Origin: Paenibacillus helianthi | Lineage (GTDB): Bacteria; Bacillota; Bacilli; Paenibacillales; Paenibacillaceae | Direction of reading: 5' to 3' | NCBI RefSeq assembly: GCF_001909055.1 | Contig: NZ_LVWI01000002.1 | Coordinates: 496,001 to 560,000 of the forward strand | DNA length: 64,000 nucleotides | Part shown: positions 7,725 to 16,426 of the stretch, piece by piece | Numbering within the stretch: position 1 is the stretch's first letter | How the letters are laid out: each line of letters begins with the position of its first letter | Made by a program: the position numbers and the translations under genes | Notes under the pieces: model-generated | Told to the model about the DNA's origin: nothing | The model's input: the letters and a program-made list of their open reading frames with translations, nothing else | The model's database searches: none

Positions 7725-9965
7725 CTATTTTACTGTAACAGATACTGTTACTGTTTTATTGTTGAACTTGCCTTTGATAGAGGTTGTTCCTTTGCTAACT
7801 GCAGTGATCATTCCGGAATCGTTCACCTTGGCCACGGAAGGCTTGGAGCTTGTCCAAACCGTGCTTCCAGTGACAATGGCTGTCTTGCCGGTATCATACA
7901 GAGCAGTCACTACCACAGCTTGGGAAGCACCTGCTGCCAGATACAGCCTGGTTTCACTGATGGTAATCTTGGTCAGCTTAGGTACCACGGTAATTTTGAC
8001 AGTTGCCGTGATTCCCTGGTAAGACCCGGTAAGTGTTGCTGTACCTTCGCCAACAGCTTTTACAGATGTTCCTTTAACCGTAGCCACTTCGAGATTGGAG
8101 GAGACCCAATCCATAGCACCGGAGAAATTCGCTGTTTTTCCGTTAGAGAAGGTTCCAGTCACTTTAATTGCTTTGGAGGACTTGAGATTCATTTCAAGTG
8201 TGCTTGGCTCTATGAGCAGTTTGACGACCTTCTGCTCAATTATTACAGGAATACTGATTGTCTTGTTGGAATAGGTTCCCTTCAATGTGGCAGATCCTTT
8301 GGCCAATCCCTTAAGGGTTTTGCCTGCAGTAGTCTGCTTGATTACAGCATTGCTGCCGCTAAGCTCCCATTTTACCGTCGCGGAAACATCCAGCTCATCC
8401 CCGTTCTCAAGCACTGCCTGAACTGCAGGCAGCGGCTCCTCTTCACCAATAACCAGTCCCAGTGCTTCCTCTGGTCCGATCAATACAAGCACTTTATTCA
8501 GAACGGTCACTTTGACTTCAACACTCTTGCTCCGGATCGCAGAAGAAGGAGCAGTTACTGAATTCCCCTTAATCTTGCCTGTAAGGGTTACCGTACCGGC
8601 TTTACCGCCGACAAGCTTTCCGTCCTTGATCTGAGCAATTTCTTCGTTGGCGGAAGTCCACTCTATTTGATCACTGATGTCGAGCTTCGTTCCGTCATAT
8701 TTCGTTCCGCTTACTTTTGGCAGGCTTACAGTATCCGCCGTGTAGAGCTCCTGCTCAGTTTTTTCTACAGTCATATCTGTAAGATTCGGGTATACAGTCA
8801 ACTTGAACGACTTATTGACACCCAGATAATCCCCTTTGATAACAGCCGTTCCGACTGCTTTGGCTGTTAGTGTTGCCACAGCATTTTCAGAAGCTACCGT
8901 GTCGGCCGTTACTGTCGCTGTCAGTTGGTTGTCAGAAGTCCAGATTGTGCCTGCTGTTTGATTTTTGGTTGAATTCACGGCATCCCGCACAAATGATTTA
9001 ACCTTCAGACTTTCCCCAAGGAACAGGAATTGATCTCCATCCGGCGTGAGCTGCAGCGCCTCATACGGCGAACGCACATAGACATCAACCGATTTGGACA
9101 CGCCCAGGAAGCTGGCTGTAATAACAGCCTTACCAGGACCGAGTACTGTAATCATACCTTTGTCTACCTTGGCAATGCTCTCGCTAGAGGTTGTCCAGTT
9201 GGCATCTTTAGCAATATCTTTCTCCGGGCTGCTCTCTGTGGCTTTGGTCATTGCACTCAATTGCAGCGGAGAATCTCCAACGACTAGTTCTAGCTCTTTC
9301 ACAGCTGCGTCTTTAGCCTTCAAGACAATAGCCGAATAGGGCAGCTGTACCACGGCTTTGAAGGTGGCAGTCAAGCCTTTGTATTTCGCTGTGATGGTTG
9401 ACGATCCTTCACCCACAAGGGTAATCTTGCCATCATCAATGGTCAGTACATTGGTACTGGAGCTGGTCCAGTCCGCATCAGCAGTCACATCTTTTACAGA
9501 AGTGGCCGAATCTCCGCCAACGACTTTGGCTTTGACCAGCAGTGTCTCTGGGGTGTCGCCCAGCTTATAGTTGCCATCGGAGCTGCGCTCCAGTGTTAAT
9601 TCCTTATAGGGATAGCTTACAGATACTTCAATCGTAGCAACTGCATTGTTGTAGGTTGCTCTTATGATTGCCGTACCTGCACCTTCGGGCTTCAATAGTC
9701 CGTAGAGTACACTTACTGCACTCGTATTGGAGGAAGTCCACGTGGCCGCAGCCGTCACATCTCTTTTGGAGGAGGAGCCTTCCACGTTGGCATATACCTT
9801 AAGCTGCTTAGGTGTCTGGCCTACGGTAAGCTCTATTTTTGCAGAGCTGTCGAATTCAATGGAATTGATGTCACCAGTAGCTGCGAAGACGTTTACCGGA
9901 AGAGCTACAACAGTCAGCAATATCATAATGAGGAGCATTTTCGTCATTTTCCTGTACACAGTCAT
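7725..9965 (-). CDS. Secreted protein of eight bacterial Ig-like (Big_2-type) repeats
   Basis: The 746-residue product begins with a signal peptide (MTKMLLIMILLTVVALPVNVFA, written here as about residues 7-28, cleaved near VFA-ATG). The rest consists of about eight repeats of 80-95 residues. Each has the pattern of a polar WTSSN or WVSSN segment, a V-D/K-G turn and a closing G-x-A-x-I-x-A/G-x-Y/F strand, as in Big_2 domains of bacterial surface proteins. I see no catalytic domain, SLH domain, LPXTG motif or C-terminal membrane anchor. It is therefore likely a secreted or wall-associated adhesive or structural protein. AAGGAGAG lies five bases before the ATG. It has its own terminator and stands between two backbone genes that adjoin in B. 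subtilis. Function is unknown. Confidence 0.8.
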   Translation of the reverse strand: MTVYRKMTKMLLIMILLTVVALPVNVFAATGDINSIEFDSSAKIELTVGQTPKQLKVYANVEGSSSKRDVTAAATWTSSNTSAVSVLYGLLKPEGAGTAIIRATYNNAVATIEVSVSYPYKELTLERSSDGNYKLGDTPETLLVKAKVVGGDSATSVKDVTADADWTSSSTNVLTIDDGKITLVGEGSSTITAKYKGLTATFKAVVQLPYSAIVLKAKDAAVKELELVVGDSPLQLSAMTKATESSPEKDIAKDANWTTSSESIAKVDKGMITVLGPGKAVITASFLGVSKSVDVYVRSPYEALQLTPDGDQFLFLGESLKVKSFVRDAVNSTKNQTAGTIWTSDNQLTATVTADTVASENAVATLTAKAVGTAVIKGDYLGVNKSFKLTVYPNLTDMTVEKTEQELYTADTVSLPKVSGTKYDGTKLDISDQIEWTSANEEIAQIKDGKLVGGKAGTVTLTGKIKGNSVTAPSSAIRSKSVEVKVTVLNKVLVLIGPEEALGLVIGEEEPLPAVQAVLENGDELDVSATVKWELSGSNAVIKQTTAGKTLKGLAKGSATLKGTYSNKTISIPVIIEQKVVKLLIEPSTLEMNLKSSKAIKVTGTFSNGKTANFSGAMDWVSSNLEVATVKGTSVKAVGEGTATLTGSYQGITATVKITVVPKLTKITISETRLYLAAGASQAVVVTALYDTGKTAIVTGSTVWTSSKPSVAKVNDSGMITAVSKGTTSIKGKFNNKTVTVSVTVK

Positions 9966-10098
9966 TTGTTCTCTCCTTAGGCATTGAAATTATTAGTGCT
10001 TGATTTCCACACTCTTCCACTATATCGACAATTAGAGCCCGAGTCTTTACCCTTAGTTCCTTTTATTTTGAGTTCAAGCCAAATTCAGGACTTTCTAA

Positions 10099-10533
10099 CT
10101 ATATTGTCTTTATCCCTAACATCGATAATGCTTTGCGTAAAATACGGATATTATTGGAGTATGAATTCCCGGTTCCACGGGTCCAGGCCACCGCCGGTTC
10201 ATGCCATTCTACAGCGTTAATCTCTTCGGTCTGAGCCTTGGTCTCTCCGCCTACAGCTTCTACAAGAAAGTAATGAACCTCCTTATTCACTATGCCGTGA
10301 ACCGGATGCTGAAACGTGTATTTAATAACATCAATCGGTGCTCTGATCACTCCGACCGTCCCTGTCTCTTCACAAATCTCACGCAGTGCCGTCTCCTCCA
10401 CGGTCTCGCCTTGCTCCATCTTACCTTTGGGCAGCGAAATTTTACCATAACGGTCCACAATAAGCTGAATTTCCAGACCGGCAGCCCCTGTCCGGTAGAC
10501 TACCCCGCCCGCTGAAATCTGCTTGTACGCCAT
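10099..10533 (-). CDS. NUDIX hydrolase
   Basis: A 144-residue member of the NUDIX superfamily, which hydrolyses nucleoside diphosphates linked to another moiety. The Nudix box is complete: GKMEQGETVEETALREICEE followed by TG, giving the Mg-binding REICEE core. The ISAGGVVYR start and the W-x-R-G-TGNSY end resemble MutT/Ap4A-type enzymes, but the substrate cannot be read from the sequence. I chose the ATG at 10531-10533 because AGGAGG lies six bases upstream; the ATG two codons earlier directly abuts the AGGAGG. It is transcribed alone, upstream of the Ig-like repeat gene on the same strand. Confidence 0.88.
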   Translation of the reverse strand: MAYKQISAGGVVYRTGAAGLEIQLIVDRYGKISLPKGKMEQGETVEETALREICEETGTVGVIRAPIDVIKYTFQHPVHGIVNKEVHYFLVEAVGGETKAQTEEINAVEWHEPAVAWTRGTGNSYSNNIRILRKALSMLGIKTI

Positions 10534-10548
10534 ATTCATCCTCCTAAA

Positions 10549-10672
10549 AGTTTTGCCTGCATTACTTCATGATTGTGCTTCAGGCAAAACTTACTTCGTA
10601 AGCATTAACTTAGTTTTGCCAGCATTACTTCAGCGAATTGCTTCAGGCAAAACTTACTTCGTAAGCATATGC
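10549..10672. repeat. Two tandem copies of a ~63-base hairpin-bearing intergenic repeat
   Basis: Copy 1 (10549-10611) and copy 2 (10612 to about 10672) both start AGTTTTGCC, contain CATTACTTCA and end CAGGCAAAACTTACTTCG plus TAAGCAT. In copy 1, GTTTTGCCTG (10550-10559) and CAGGCAAAAC (10581-10590) form a perfect 10-base inverted repeat; copy 2 keeps it with one mismatch (10613-10622 with 10644-10653). A second small hairpin, CTTAC-TTC-GTAAG, follows each. The array sits just upstream of the NUDIX ribosome binding site. No reading frame fits it. Confidence 0.8.
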
Positions 10673-10697
10673 CCCTCTGATTTTATTACCCAAATAG

Positions 10698-10721
10698 AAA
10701 AACAGCCCCACAAAGTGGGGC
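10698..10721 (-). terminator. Terminator of mtaB
   Basis: GCCCCAC (10705-10711) pairs with GTGGGGC (10715-10721) across an AAA loop. On the minus strand it continues TGTTTTTC. It lies about 80 bases after the mtaB stop. Confidence 0.8.
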
Positions 10722-10799
10722 GTAGAGTTAAACTGCAGCTAAGCTGGAAAAAGTAACACTAACCGGAACTCTTCTATGTCCGTTCATAATCTAATCCCT

Positions 10800-12140
10800 C
10801 TACACGATCTGACTAAGCCCGCTCCGGCTTACACTGACCAGCTCACCGCGGCATTCATTCACTCCGGCTTCCGTAATCTTCACCTGGCAGAGCTCTCCCT
10901 GCAGCGAATCATCGCCGCCAAAGAAAACCTGCAGATAGTTATCGCTGAAGCCATGCTGGGTGCTGCGTTCTGGAGCGTCTTTGGCTGATCTTTCAGCAAT
11001 AACGGAAACTGTCTTGCCTACGAACTTGCGGGCGTATGCCAGCTGCATTTCTTCGGAGAGGTCAATCAGCTGCTGTACGCGGGCGTTCTTAATCTCTTCG
11101 TCCACCTGGTTCAGCATCCGTGCTGCCGGCGTACCCGTCCGTTTGGAATAAGGGAATACGTGCATTTCGGAGTAGTTGACAGCCTTCATGAAGTCATAAC
11201 CGGCGCGGAACATTTCCTCGGTTTCACCCGGGAAGCCGACAATGACGTCAGTGGTTATGCCTACATCCGGCATCGCCTGGCGGATCAGCTCCATTTTGGC
11301 GTAATACTCTTCTGTTGTATATTTACGGCGCATCGCCTTCAGCACTTCGTTATGTCCGGCTTGGAGCGGAATATGCAGATGTCGGCACATTTTGGAGCTG
11401 CGGTTCAGGACCTCAAGCAGCTTCCCGTCAATCTGACTGGCCTCGATAGAGCTGATGCGAACCCGTTCCAGCCCGTCTACCTTGTCCAGCTCCCAGAGCA
11501 GGTCAGCGAGACGGTAGTTGTCCAGATCATCACCATAGCCTCCGGTATGAATGCCGGTGAGCACAAACTCCTTGTATCCGGCTTCCACAAGTTGATGCGC
11601 CTGGGCAACGATCGACTTCGGATCACGGCTGCGCGACAATCCGCGCGACCAGGGGATGATGCAGAAGGTGCAGAAGTTGTTGCAGCCATCCTGAATTTTC
11701 ATAAAAGCCCGCGTACGGTCGGCAAAGCCAGGCACATCCAGCTCCTCGAATTCCCGCGTCTTCATAATGTTGCGGACAGCGTTCACCGGCACGCGGGACT
11801 CCTGAATATTCTTCACATGAGTCATGATATGCTCACGGTCCTGGTTGCCGATCACAAGATCGACACCGGGAATATCAAGGATCTCGCCAGGCGAGGTCTG
11901 TGCATAGCAGCCGGTAACGGCAACAATCGCTTCCGGATTGCGGCGCACAGCACGGCGGATCATTTGGCGGCTTTTTTTGTCGCCCGTATTGGTTACCGTA
12001 CAGGTGTTGATCAAATAGACATCGGCGGGCCCTTCGAAATCAACCTGCTCGTAACCTTCATTTTTGAAAAGCTGCCAGATGGCTTCAGTGTCATAGAAAT
12101 TCACTTTACAACCTAAAGTATAAAATGCTACGGATGGCAT
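10800..12140 (-). CDS. mtaB: MtaB, tRNA N6-threonylcarbamoyladenosine(37) methylthiotransferase
   Basis: A radical-SAM methylthiotransferase that converts t6A37 to ms2t6A37 in ANN-decoding tRNAs. All 446 residues match the family layout. The N-terminal UPF0004 domain holds the first cluster (FYTLGCKVN, INTCTVTNTGD, VTGCYAQ). The radical-SAM core follows with GCNNFCTFCIIPWSRG supplying CxxxCxxC. A C-terminal TRAM-like segment carries VSVIAERSAK. The HGFSDNYLQV motif separates MtaB (YqeV) from MiaB. The gene begins three bases after the rsmE stop, so the two are cotranscribed, as in B. subtilis yqeU-yqeV. Confidence 0.95.
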   Translation of the reverse strand: MPSVAFYTLGCKVNFYDTEAIWQLFKNEGYEQVDFEGPADVYLINTCTVTNTGDKKSRQMIRRAVRRNPEAIVAVTGCYAQTSPGEILDIPGVDLVIGNQDREHIMTHVKNIQESRVPVNAVRNIMKTREFEELDVPGFADRTRAFMKIQDGCNNFCTFCIIPWSRGLSRSRDPKSIVAQAHQLVEAGYKEFVLTGIHTGGYGDDLDNYRLADLLWELDKVDGLERVRISSIEASQIDGKLLEVLNRSSKMCRHLHIPLQAGHNEVLKAMRRKYTTEEYYAKMELIRQAMPDVGITTDVIVGFPGETEEMFRAGYDFMKAVNYSEMHVFPYSKRTGTPAARMLNQVDEEIKNARVQQLIDLSEEMQLAYARKFVGKTVSVIAERSAKDAPERSTQHGFSDNYLQVFFGGDDSLQGELCQVKITEAGVNECRGELVSVSRSGLSQIV

Positions 12141-12143
12141 TGT

Positions 12144-12908
12144 TCAAACTCCCCCCATTTCTCCGGATTCATAAAGTATACAGGCTGCGGCAACCATGCC
12201 TGCCGTCTCGCAGCGCAGAATACGCCGTCCAAGCCCGACTGAAACCGCTCCAGCCTCTTCGGCAGCACGGCATTCTTCAGGACTAAAACCACCCTCTGGG
12301 CCGACGACTACCATCACCTTGCCGGACGACTGCTGAGGTAGTCCGGAGAGCCAGGGAGCAGCAGCGCTTCGGAGCTGCAGGCCTTCTTCTTTTTCATAAC
12401 AGAAATACACGGCGTCATACTCACTGAAGCTCTTCAAGAGCAGCTTCCAGCTGAGCGGTGAGTGCACTTCCGGAACGATGTTCCGGTGTGCCTGCTCGGC
12501 AGCCTCTTTGCAGATTTTGCGCCATCGCTCCAGCCGTTTGCTCTCCTTACGCTCATCATACTGAACAATCGTGCGCTCGGAGAGAAAGGGAACAAAACCC
12601 ACCGCACCAATTTCGGTGCATTTCTGAATCACGGTCTCTAGCTTGTCTCCCTTAGGCAAACTCTGGGCCACGGTAATCTTGATCCTCGGCTCATGCGTCA
12701 TATCCAGCATTTCCAGTATATTGACGTTCACTTCACCTATTTCAATCCCGGCAATTTCCACCAGCGCCTCACGGGACACTCCATCGCTGACAATCAGCTT
12801 GTCCCCGGCCTTGCCGCGCATCACCTTCGCGATATGACGGGCGTCTTCGCCGCTAATGACCACCGTTTCCGGATGAAATTGCTCCGGTGTAACGAAATAA
12901 CGCTGCAT
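12144..12908 (-). CDS. rsmE: RsmE, 16S rRNA (uracil1498-N3) methyltransferase
   Basis: A SPOUT-class methyltransferase that modifies U1498 of 16S rRNA. At 254 residues it is the usual length. The N-terminal PUA-like domain begins MQRYFVTPEQF and includes ISGEDARHIAKVMRGK. The C-terminal knot domain shows VVVGPEGGFSPEE and LGRRILRCETA, the trefoil-knot SAM site. Family members also carry the central KGDKLETVIQKCTEIGA seen here. It precedes mtaB in a two-gene unit. Upstream lies the terminator of the M50 protease gene, so rsmE probably has its own promoter as well as any read-through from prmA. Confidence 0.95.
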   Translation of the reverse strand: MQRYFVTPEQFHPETVVISGEDARHIAKVMRGKAGDKLIVSDGVSREALVEIAGIEIGEVNVNILEMLDMTHEPRIKITVAQSLPKGDKLETVIQKCTEIGAVGFVPFLSERTIVQYDERKESKRLERWRKICKEAAEQAHRNIVPEVHSPLSWKLLLKSFSEYDAVYFCYEKEEGLQLRSAAAPWLSGLPQQSSGKVMVVVGPEGGFSPEECRAAEEAGAVSVGLGRRILRCETAGMVAAACILYESGEMGGV

Positions 12909-12933
12909 CTTCTCATCATCCTGTCTTTATTCA

Positions 12934-12981
12934 GCATAAAAGCGGCAGCGTTCCTGCTTCTCAGGTTCCCTGCCGCCGCTC
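12934..12981 (-). terminator. Probable terminator after the site-2 protease gene
   Basis: GCGGCAG (12942-12948) pairs with CTGCCGC near 12970-12976. On the minus strand the stem ends in CTTTTATGC. It would separate the protease gene from rsmE; the short U-tract makes termination uncertain. Confidence 0.5.
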
Positions 12982-13061
12982 TGTACACCTATATTCCTCT
13001 AAAAATGCCACATTACATCATACAACGTTTGCCTGGCTGTGAATAGTCCCAGTTACAGGCT

Positions 13062-13745
13062 TCACATTCCGAACAGCTTCAGGAACAGCTTGAGGAAATC
13101 ATTCCCAATCTGTATAGACCAATTGTTCATTGGGGTAATTGTATAGTTACGCAGCCCGGGAATGAAAATAACCAGCAGAAAAACAAAGGACAACCACTGT
13201 TCGTATTGCTGCAAACTTCCGCGGATAGTACGGGGCGCCACATCCTCCACAATGCGGTACCCGTCCAGTGGCGGCAGCGGAATCAGGTTAAACAAAAAAA
13301 GAAAGAAATTGAACTGGATAAAAATCCCGAAAAACCAGACAACCGCCCGAAGCAATTGTTCGTTTGTAATGGAATCAATGATTCCGGTTCCCAGCAATAT
13401 GGCATAGATGAAGGAACCCAAGATTCCCAGCAGCAGATTACTAATCGGGCCGGCTGCTGAGACGATCACGCCCATCAGGCGGGGACGGCTGAAGTTGTCG
13501 CGGTTCACGGGAACCGGACGGGCCCAGCCGAAGCCGGCGATGAGCAGCAGAATAATTCCGAACAGATCAAAGTGAACCGCAGGATTGAGCGTCATCCGGC
13601 CCAGCATCCGTGCGGTAGGATCGCCAAATTTATTGGCAAAATAAGCGTGACTGAACTCATGCACCGTAAATGCAATTACAATTGTAATCAGAAAGAACGG
13701 GAGTTGCTGCAGCGGAATACGTATAATACTTTGCAAGAAATCCAT
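13062..13745 (-). CDS. Site-2 protease family (M50) membrane metallopeptidase
   Basis: A 227-residue intramembrane metalloprotease of the compact S2P type. The zinc motif HEFSH lies in the first long hydrophobic segment. The second conserved motif appears as LIPLPPLDGYR, where the aspartate completes the metal site. Several hydrophobic segments follow, and no PDZ domain is present, so it resembles YwhC-type rather than RseP-type proteins. The ATG at 13743-13745 has AAGAGG upstream and lies three bases after the prmA stop; the longer frame (to 13778) would run into prmA. Substrate is unknown. Possible targets include the anti-sigma factors encoded in this window, but that is only inference. 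Confidence 0.88.
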   Translation of the reverse strand: MDFLQSIIRIPLQQLPFFLITIVIAFTVHEFSHAYFANKFGDPTARMLGRMTLNPAVHFDLFGIILLLIAGFGWARPVPVNRDNFSRPRLMGVIVSAAGPISNLLLGILGSFIYAILLGTGIIDSITNEQLLRAVVWFFGIFIQFNFFLFLFNLIPLPPLDGYRIVEDVAPRTIRGSLQQYEQWLSFVFLLVIFIPGLRNYTITPMNNWSIQIGNDFLKLFLKLFGM

Positions 13746-13747
13746 CT

Positions 13748-14806
13748 TTACCTCTTTCCGGCTGTAAACGCCACCCAATCTTCTTCACGGGATACTTCCC
13801 TAATCTCAAAACCGGAAGCTGCCAGCGCTCCAGCAACAAGCGCTTCCTTATCCTTATAGATGCCGGAGGTAATATAGATTCCGCCCGGCTGAAGTGCACG
13901 GTAGACATCATCCGTGAATAATACAATAATCTCTGCCAAAATATTGGCGACCACAATTTTGACCGGCAAGGTAACACCAAGGCCCACTTCGTTAGACGGA
14001 GCAGCAGAAGCAGCCTCAGGTTCCGCCACATGGCCGGGTCTGGCTGAAGGCCACATCTCTCCGGCCGCCGAATCCAAAGCCCGCTCGCCGCCCAAGAGCG
14101 ACAGAAGATCGCTTTCCTTTACCGTAATCTCTTGCTGCATCCGGTTCAGCGCCACATTCTCCCGCGCACTTTCTACCGCTACCGGGTCCAGATCCAGCGC
14201 CAGCACCGATTTTGCACCCAGCAGCATCGCACCTACGGCAAGAATGCCGGAGCCAGTACCCACATCGATCACCTCTTCGCCGCCTTGGATATGCTTTTCC
14301 AGTGCGCGCAGGCAGAGTGCCGTGGTTGGATGTGTTCCGGTTCCGAAGGCCATGCCGGGATCCAGTTCAATAATCTTTTCATCCGGGCCTTGAGGCGTGT
14401 ATTCCTCCCAGGTCGGCTTAATGGTCAACCGTTCCGATACACGAAGTGGCTTGAAATACTGCTTCCAGGCATGGGCCCATTCATCTTCATCTACCGTTTT
14501 CCAGGAAATCAGCGCTTTGCCGGGGTCAATCCCGAACTCGCGCAGCTCCGCAACTCTTGGAGCCAGTTCTTGGATAATATCGTCCATGGAGACAGTTTCG
14601 GCATAATAGCCCTTAATCACCGCTTCCCCTTCAGGGATATCATTGAGCGGTTCATCATATAGTTCACCGTAACGGGTGTCCCGTACCTTATTCAGCGTTC
14701 CTGATTCTTCAATGGAAACACCGCCTGCTCCGGCTTCATACAGCAGATTGGATATCATCTCCTGTGCTTCTTCTGTTGTATGTACCGTCAGTTCGTGCCA
14801 TAACAT
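13748..14806 (-). CDS. prmA: PrmA, ribosomal protein L11 methyltransferase
   Basis: Trimethylates ribosomal protein L11. The N-terminal L11-recognition domain begins MLWHELTVHTTEEAQEMISN and has GAGGVSIEESG. The catalytic domain shows DPGMAFGTGTHPTT, VIDVGTGSGILAVGA (SAM motif I) and VVANILAEII (the NPPY-like motif IV region). I chose ATG 14804-14806 because AGGAGG lies nine bases upstream; the frame continues to 14872. The product is 352 residues, against about 311 in B. subtilis. The excess is a low-complexity Ala/Glu/Pro-rich insert between SDLLSLLGGE and VKIVVANIL. prmA is normally next to dnaJ; here about 14 kb separate them. Confidence 0.94.
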   Translation of the reverse strand: MLWHELTVHTTEEAQEMISNLLYEAGAGGVSIEESGTLNKVRDTRYGELYDEPLNDIPEGEAVIKGYYAETVSMDDIIQELAPRVAELREFGIDPGKALISWKTVDEDEWAHAWKQYFKPLRVSERLTIKPTWEEYTPQGPDEKIIELDPGMAFGTGTHPTTALCLRALEKHIQGGEEVIDVGTGSGILAVGAMLLGAKSVLALDLDPVAVESARENVALNRMQQEITVKESDLLSLLGGERALDSAAGEMWPSARPGHVAEPEAASAAPSNEVGLGVTLPVKIVVANILAEIIVLFTDDVYRALQPGGIYITSGIYKDKEALVAGALAASGFEIREVSREEDWVAFTAGKR

Positions 14807-14890
14807 GTGTGTGGGTCCTCCTAAAAGTTTTGTAACAATTGAATATTTAACAGTATACCATTTCTTCCCCACGTAGCGCCAAACTGCGGA

Positions 14891-15469
14891 TTATCTCCCG
14901 GACATCAGGCCTTTTTGGTGACAAAAACAATCTGTCGTATGATCATCCACCATGCCGGAGGCCTGCATAAACGCATAACAGATGGTAGAGCCCACAAACT
15001 TCATTCCCTTCTTCTTCAGCGCTTTGCTCATCTGGTCGGACTGAGGACTGGTAGCCGGAACTTCAGACCGTGTTTCCCACCCGTTAATCACTGGCTCTCC
15101 GCCGGTAAAAGTCCAGAGATATTTAGCGAAACTCCCCTCTTCCCGGCAAATCTGCTGATACACTACCGCATTCTGAATAATTGCATAAATTTTTAGCCGG
15201 TTGCGGATGATTCCCGTATCCTGCATCAGTGCTTCGATTTTGGCTTCGTCATACAGCACAATCTTCTGCGGATCGAATTCGTCGAACACTTCACGGAAGT
15301 GCTCCCGCTTCTTCAGAACCGTATACCAGCTCAATCCGGCCTGCATCCCTTCCAGCATCAGCAGCTCAAACATTTTCCGGTCATCGTACAGGGGTTTGCC
15401 CCATTCCTCATCATGATAAGCCATATACAGCGGGTCTTCATTGACCCATCCACAGCGTGTAATATTCAC
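14891..15469 (-). CDS. tag: Tag, DNA-3-methyladenine glycosylase I
   Basis: Excises 3-methyladenine from alkylated DNA in base-excision repair. The protein is 192 residues. The zinc ligands known from E. coli Tag (Cys4, His17, His175, Cys179) are present with a constant offset of two: Cys6, His19, His177 and Cys181. The recognition region GMQAGLSWYTVLKKRE and the substrate-pocket Glu (near residue 40) are conserved, as is GTICYAFMQASGMVDDH-type spacing near the end. It follows prmA's promoter region on the same strand and probably forms its own unit. Confidence 0.94.
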   Translation of the reverse strand: MNITRCGWVNEDPLYMAYHDEEWGKPLYDDRKMFELLMLEGMQAGLSWYTVLKKREHFREVFDEFDPQKIVLYDEAKIEALMQDTGIIRNRLKIYAIIQNAVVYQQICREEGSFAKYLWTFTGGEPVINGWETRSEVPATSPQSDQMSKALKKKGMKFVGSTICYAFMQASGMVDDHTTDCFCHQKGLMSGR

Positions 15470-15501
15470 AATCAGGCTCTCTCCTTCTTCTGCTCAGACA
15501 G

Positions 15502-16264
15502 TTATCTTTCATAATTCTCGTAATAAGCCTCATCGGCATATTTGGGGTCCGTTCCTTTTAAATAAGCCAATAGCAGCCCTGGACGCTTCACCAGCACCCA
15601 ATCGCCCGCTTGGTCAAATTTACGGCAGGAGGTAATCATATGGGCTTTGGTAATCGTACCAAATTTCTTGCCATTCCGCTTCCCCCACTTCTTCAGACGC
15701 AAGGCGAAATCGGCATCCTCGGTCATCAGCAGCTCTTCATTAAATCCCCCAATAGCCTCAAAATCAGACTTGTAGCACCAGAAGATCCCTACAGATATAG
15801 CCCCGTATTTAAAAACGAGCGGGATCATCAACATGAGCGTTGACACCACAATCCCCAGAGACATTCGCTCGAATCTGGCCGTTGTGCCCCCTCATGATAT
15901 AAGTTCCCAGCGAGAGCAGTCTGTCCATCTCGGTCAGCATACCCGCAGTCATTTGGCTATCCGCATCAATCGTGACCAGTATTTCTCCTCTGGCGGCTGC
16001 GGCACCTGCATTTCGGATCTGTGAGAGATTTTTGCGGTCATCGTGAATAACTATACAGTTATAAGACTTCGCTATCTCTTCGGTTGTATCTGTACAGCGG
16101 TTAAGAATGACAATTTCCTCCACCTGATCCGGAAAAGACTCCGCCGCCGCCGCAATGGACTGAAGGCATTTGGTTATGTATTTCTCTTCATTATGTGCGG
16201 GAATTAAGATAGAAAACTTGATCTCTCCCTGCACCTCAGGGCCGGCAAAAGGGGTGTTGCTCAT
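15502..16264 (-). pseudogene. Family 2 glycosyltransferase, interrupted by a frameshift
   Basis: Two overlapping frames together encode one GT-A glycosyltransferase. The first (16264 to about 15890) holds FSILIPAHNEEKYITKCL and LVTIDADSQMT, the nucleotide-binding and DxD region. The second (about 15890 to 15502) holds GIFWCYKSDFEAIGGFNEE and MTEDADFALRLKKWGK, the acceptor-side ED motif. They meet at a run of five C at 15887-15891. Removing one base of the run restores a continuous frame through GTTARFERMSLGIVV. AAGGAGGAG lies six bases before the ATG at 16262-16264. The gene may be a true pseudogene, a phase-variable gene or an assembly error. Related enzymes act on surface glycans, but the acceptor cannot be told. 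Confidence 0.8.
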
Positions 16265-16332
16265 AGGGGGCTCCTCCTTATTTTTTCCAGTAAAAAGCCT
16301 CCCTTACCATACGTAGTCAGCGGGGATTCGTT

Positions 16333-16379
16333 GCAAAAGTAAAGAGGTGCCCTCACCCCCCAATGGGTCTGGACACCTC
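16333..16379 (-). terminator. Terminator of the DUF4179 anti-sigma gene
   Basis: GAGGTG (16344-16349) pairs with CACCTC (16374-16379). On the minus strand the stem is followed by TTTACTTTTGC. It lies about 50 bases past the stop at 16427. Confidence 0.6.
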
Positions 16380-16426
16380 CAATGCTAAAAACCATTTACG
16401 TATTTTCCCTAATACTCACGGCGGAT

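Noticed and set aside
7707..8561. A 284-codon plus-strand frame within the Ig-like repeat gene
   Set aside because: It is antisense to repeated coding sequence and Cys/Ser-rich without any domain.
10549..10672. CRISPR array
   Set aside because: Only two head-to-tail copies with no variable spacers between them; this is a tandem repeat.
11160..12116. A 318-codon plus-strand frame opposite mtaB
   Set aside because: Shadow of a conserved gene, without ribosome binding site or motif.
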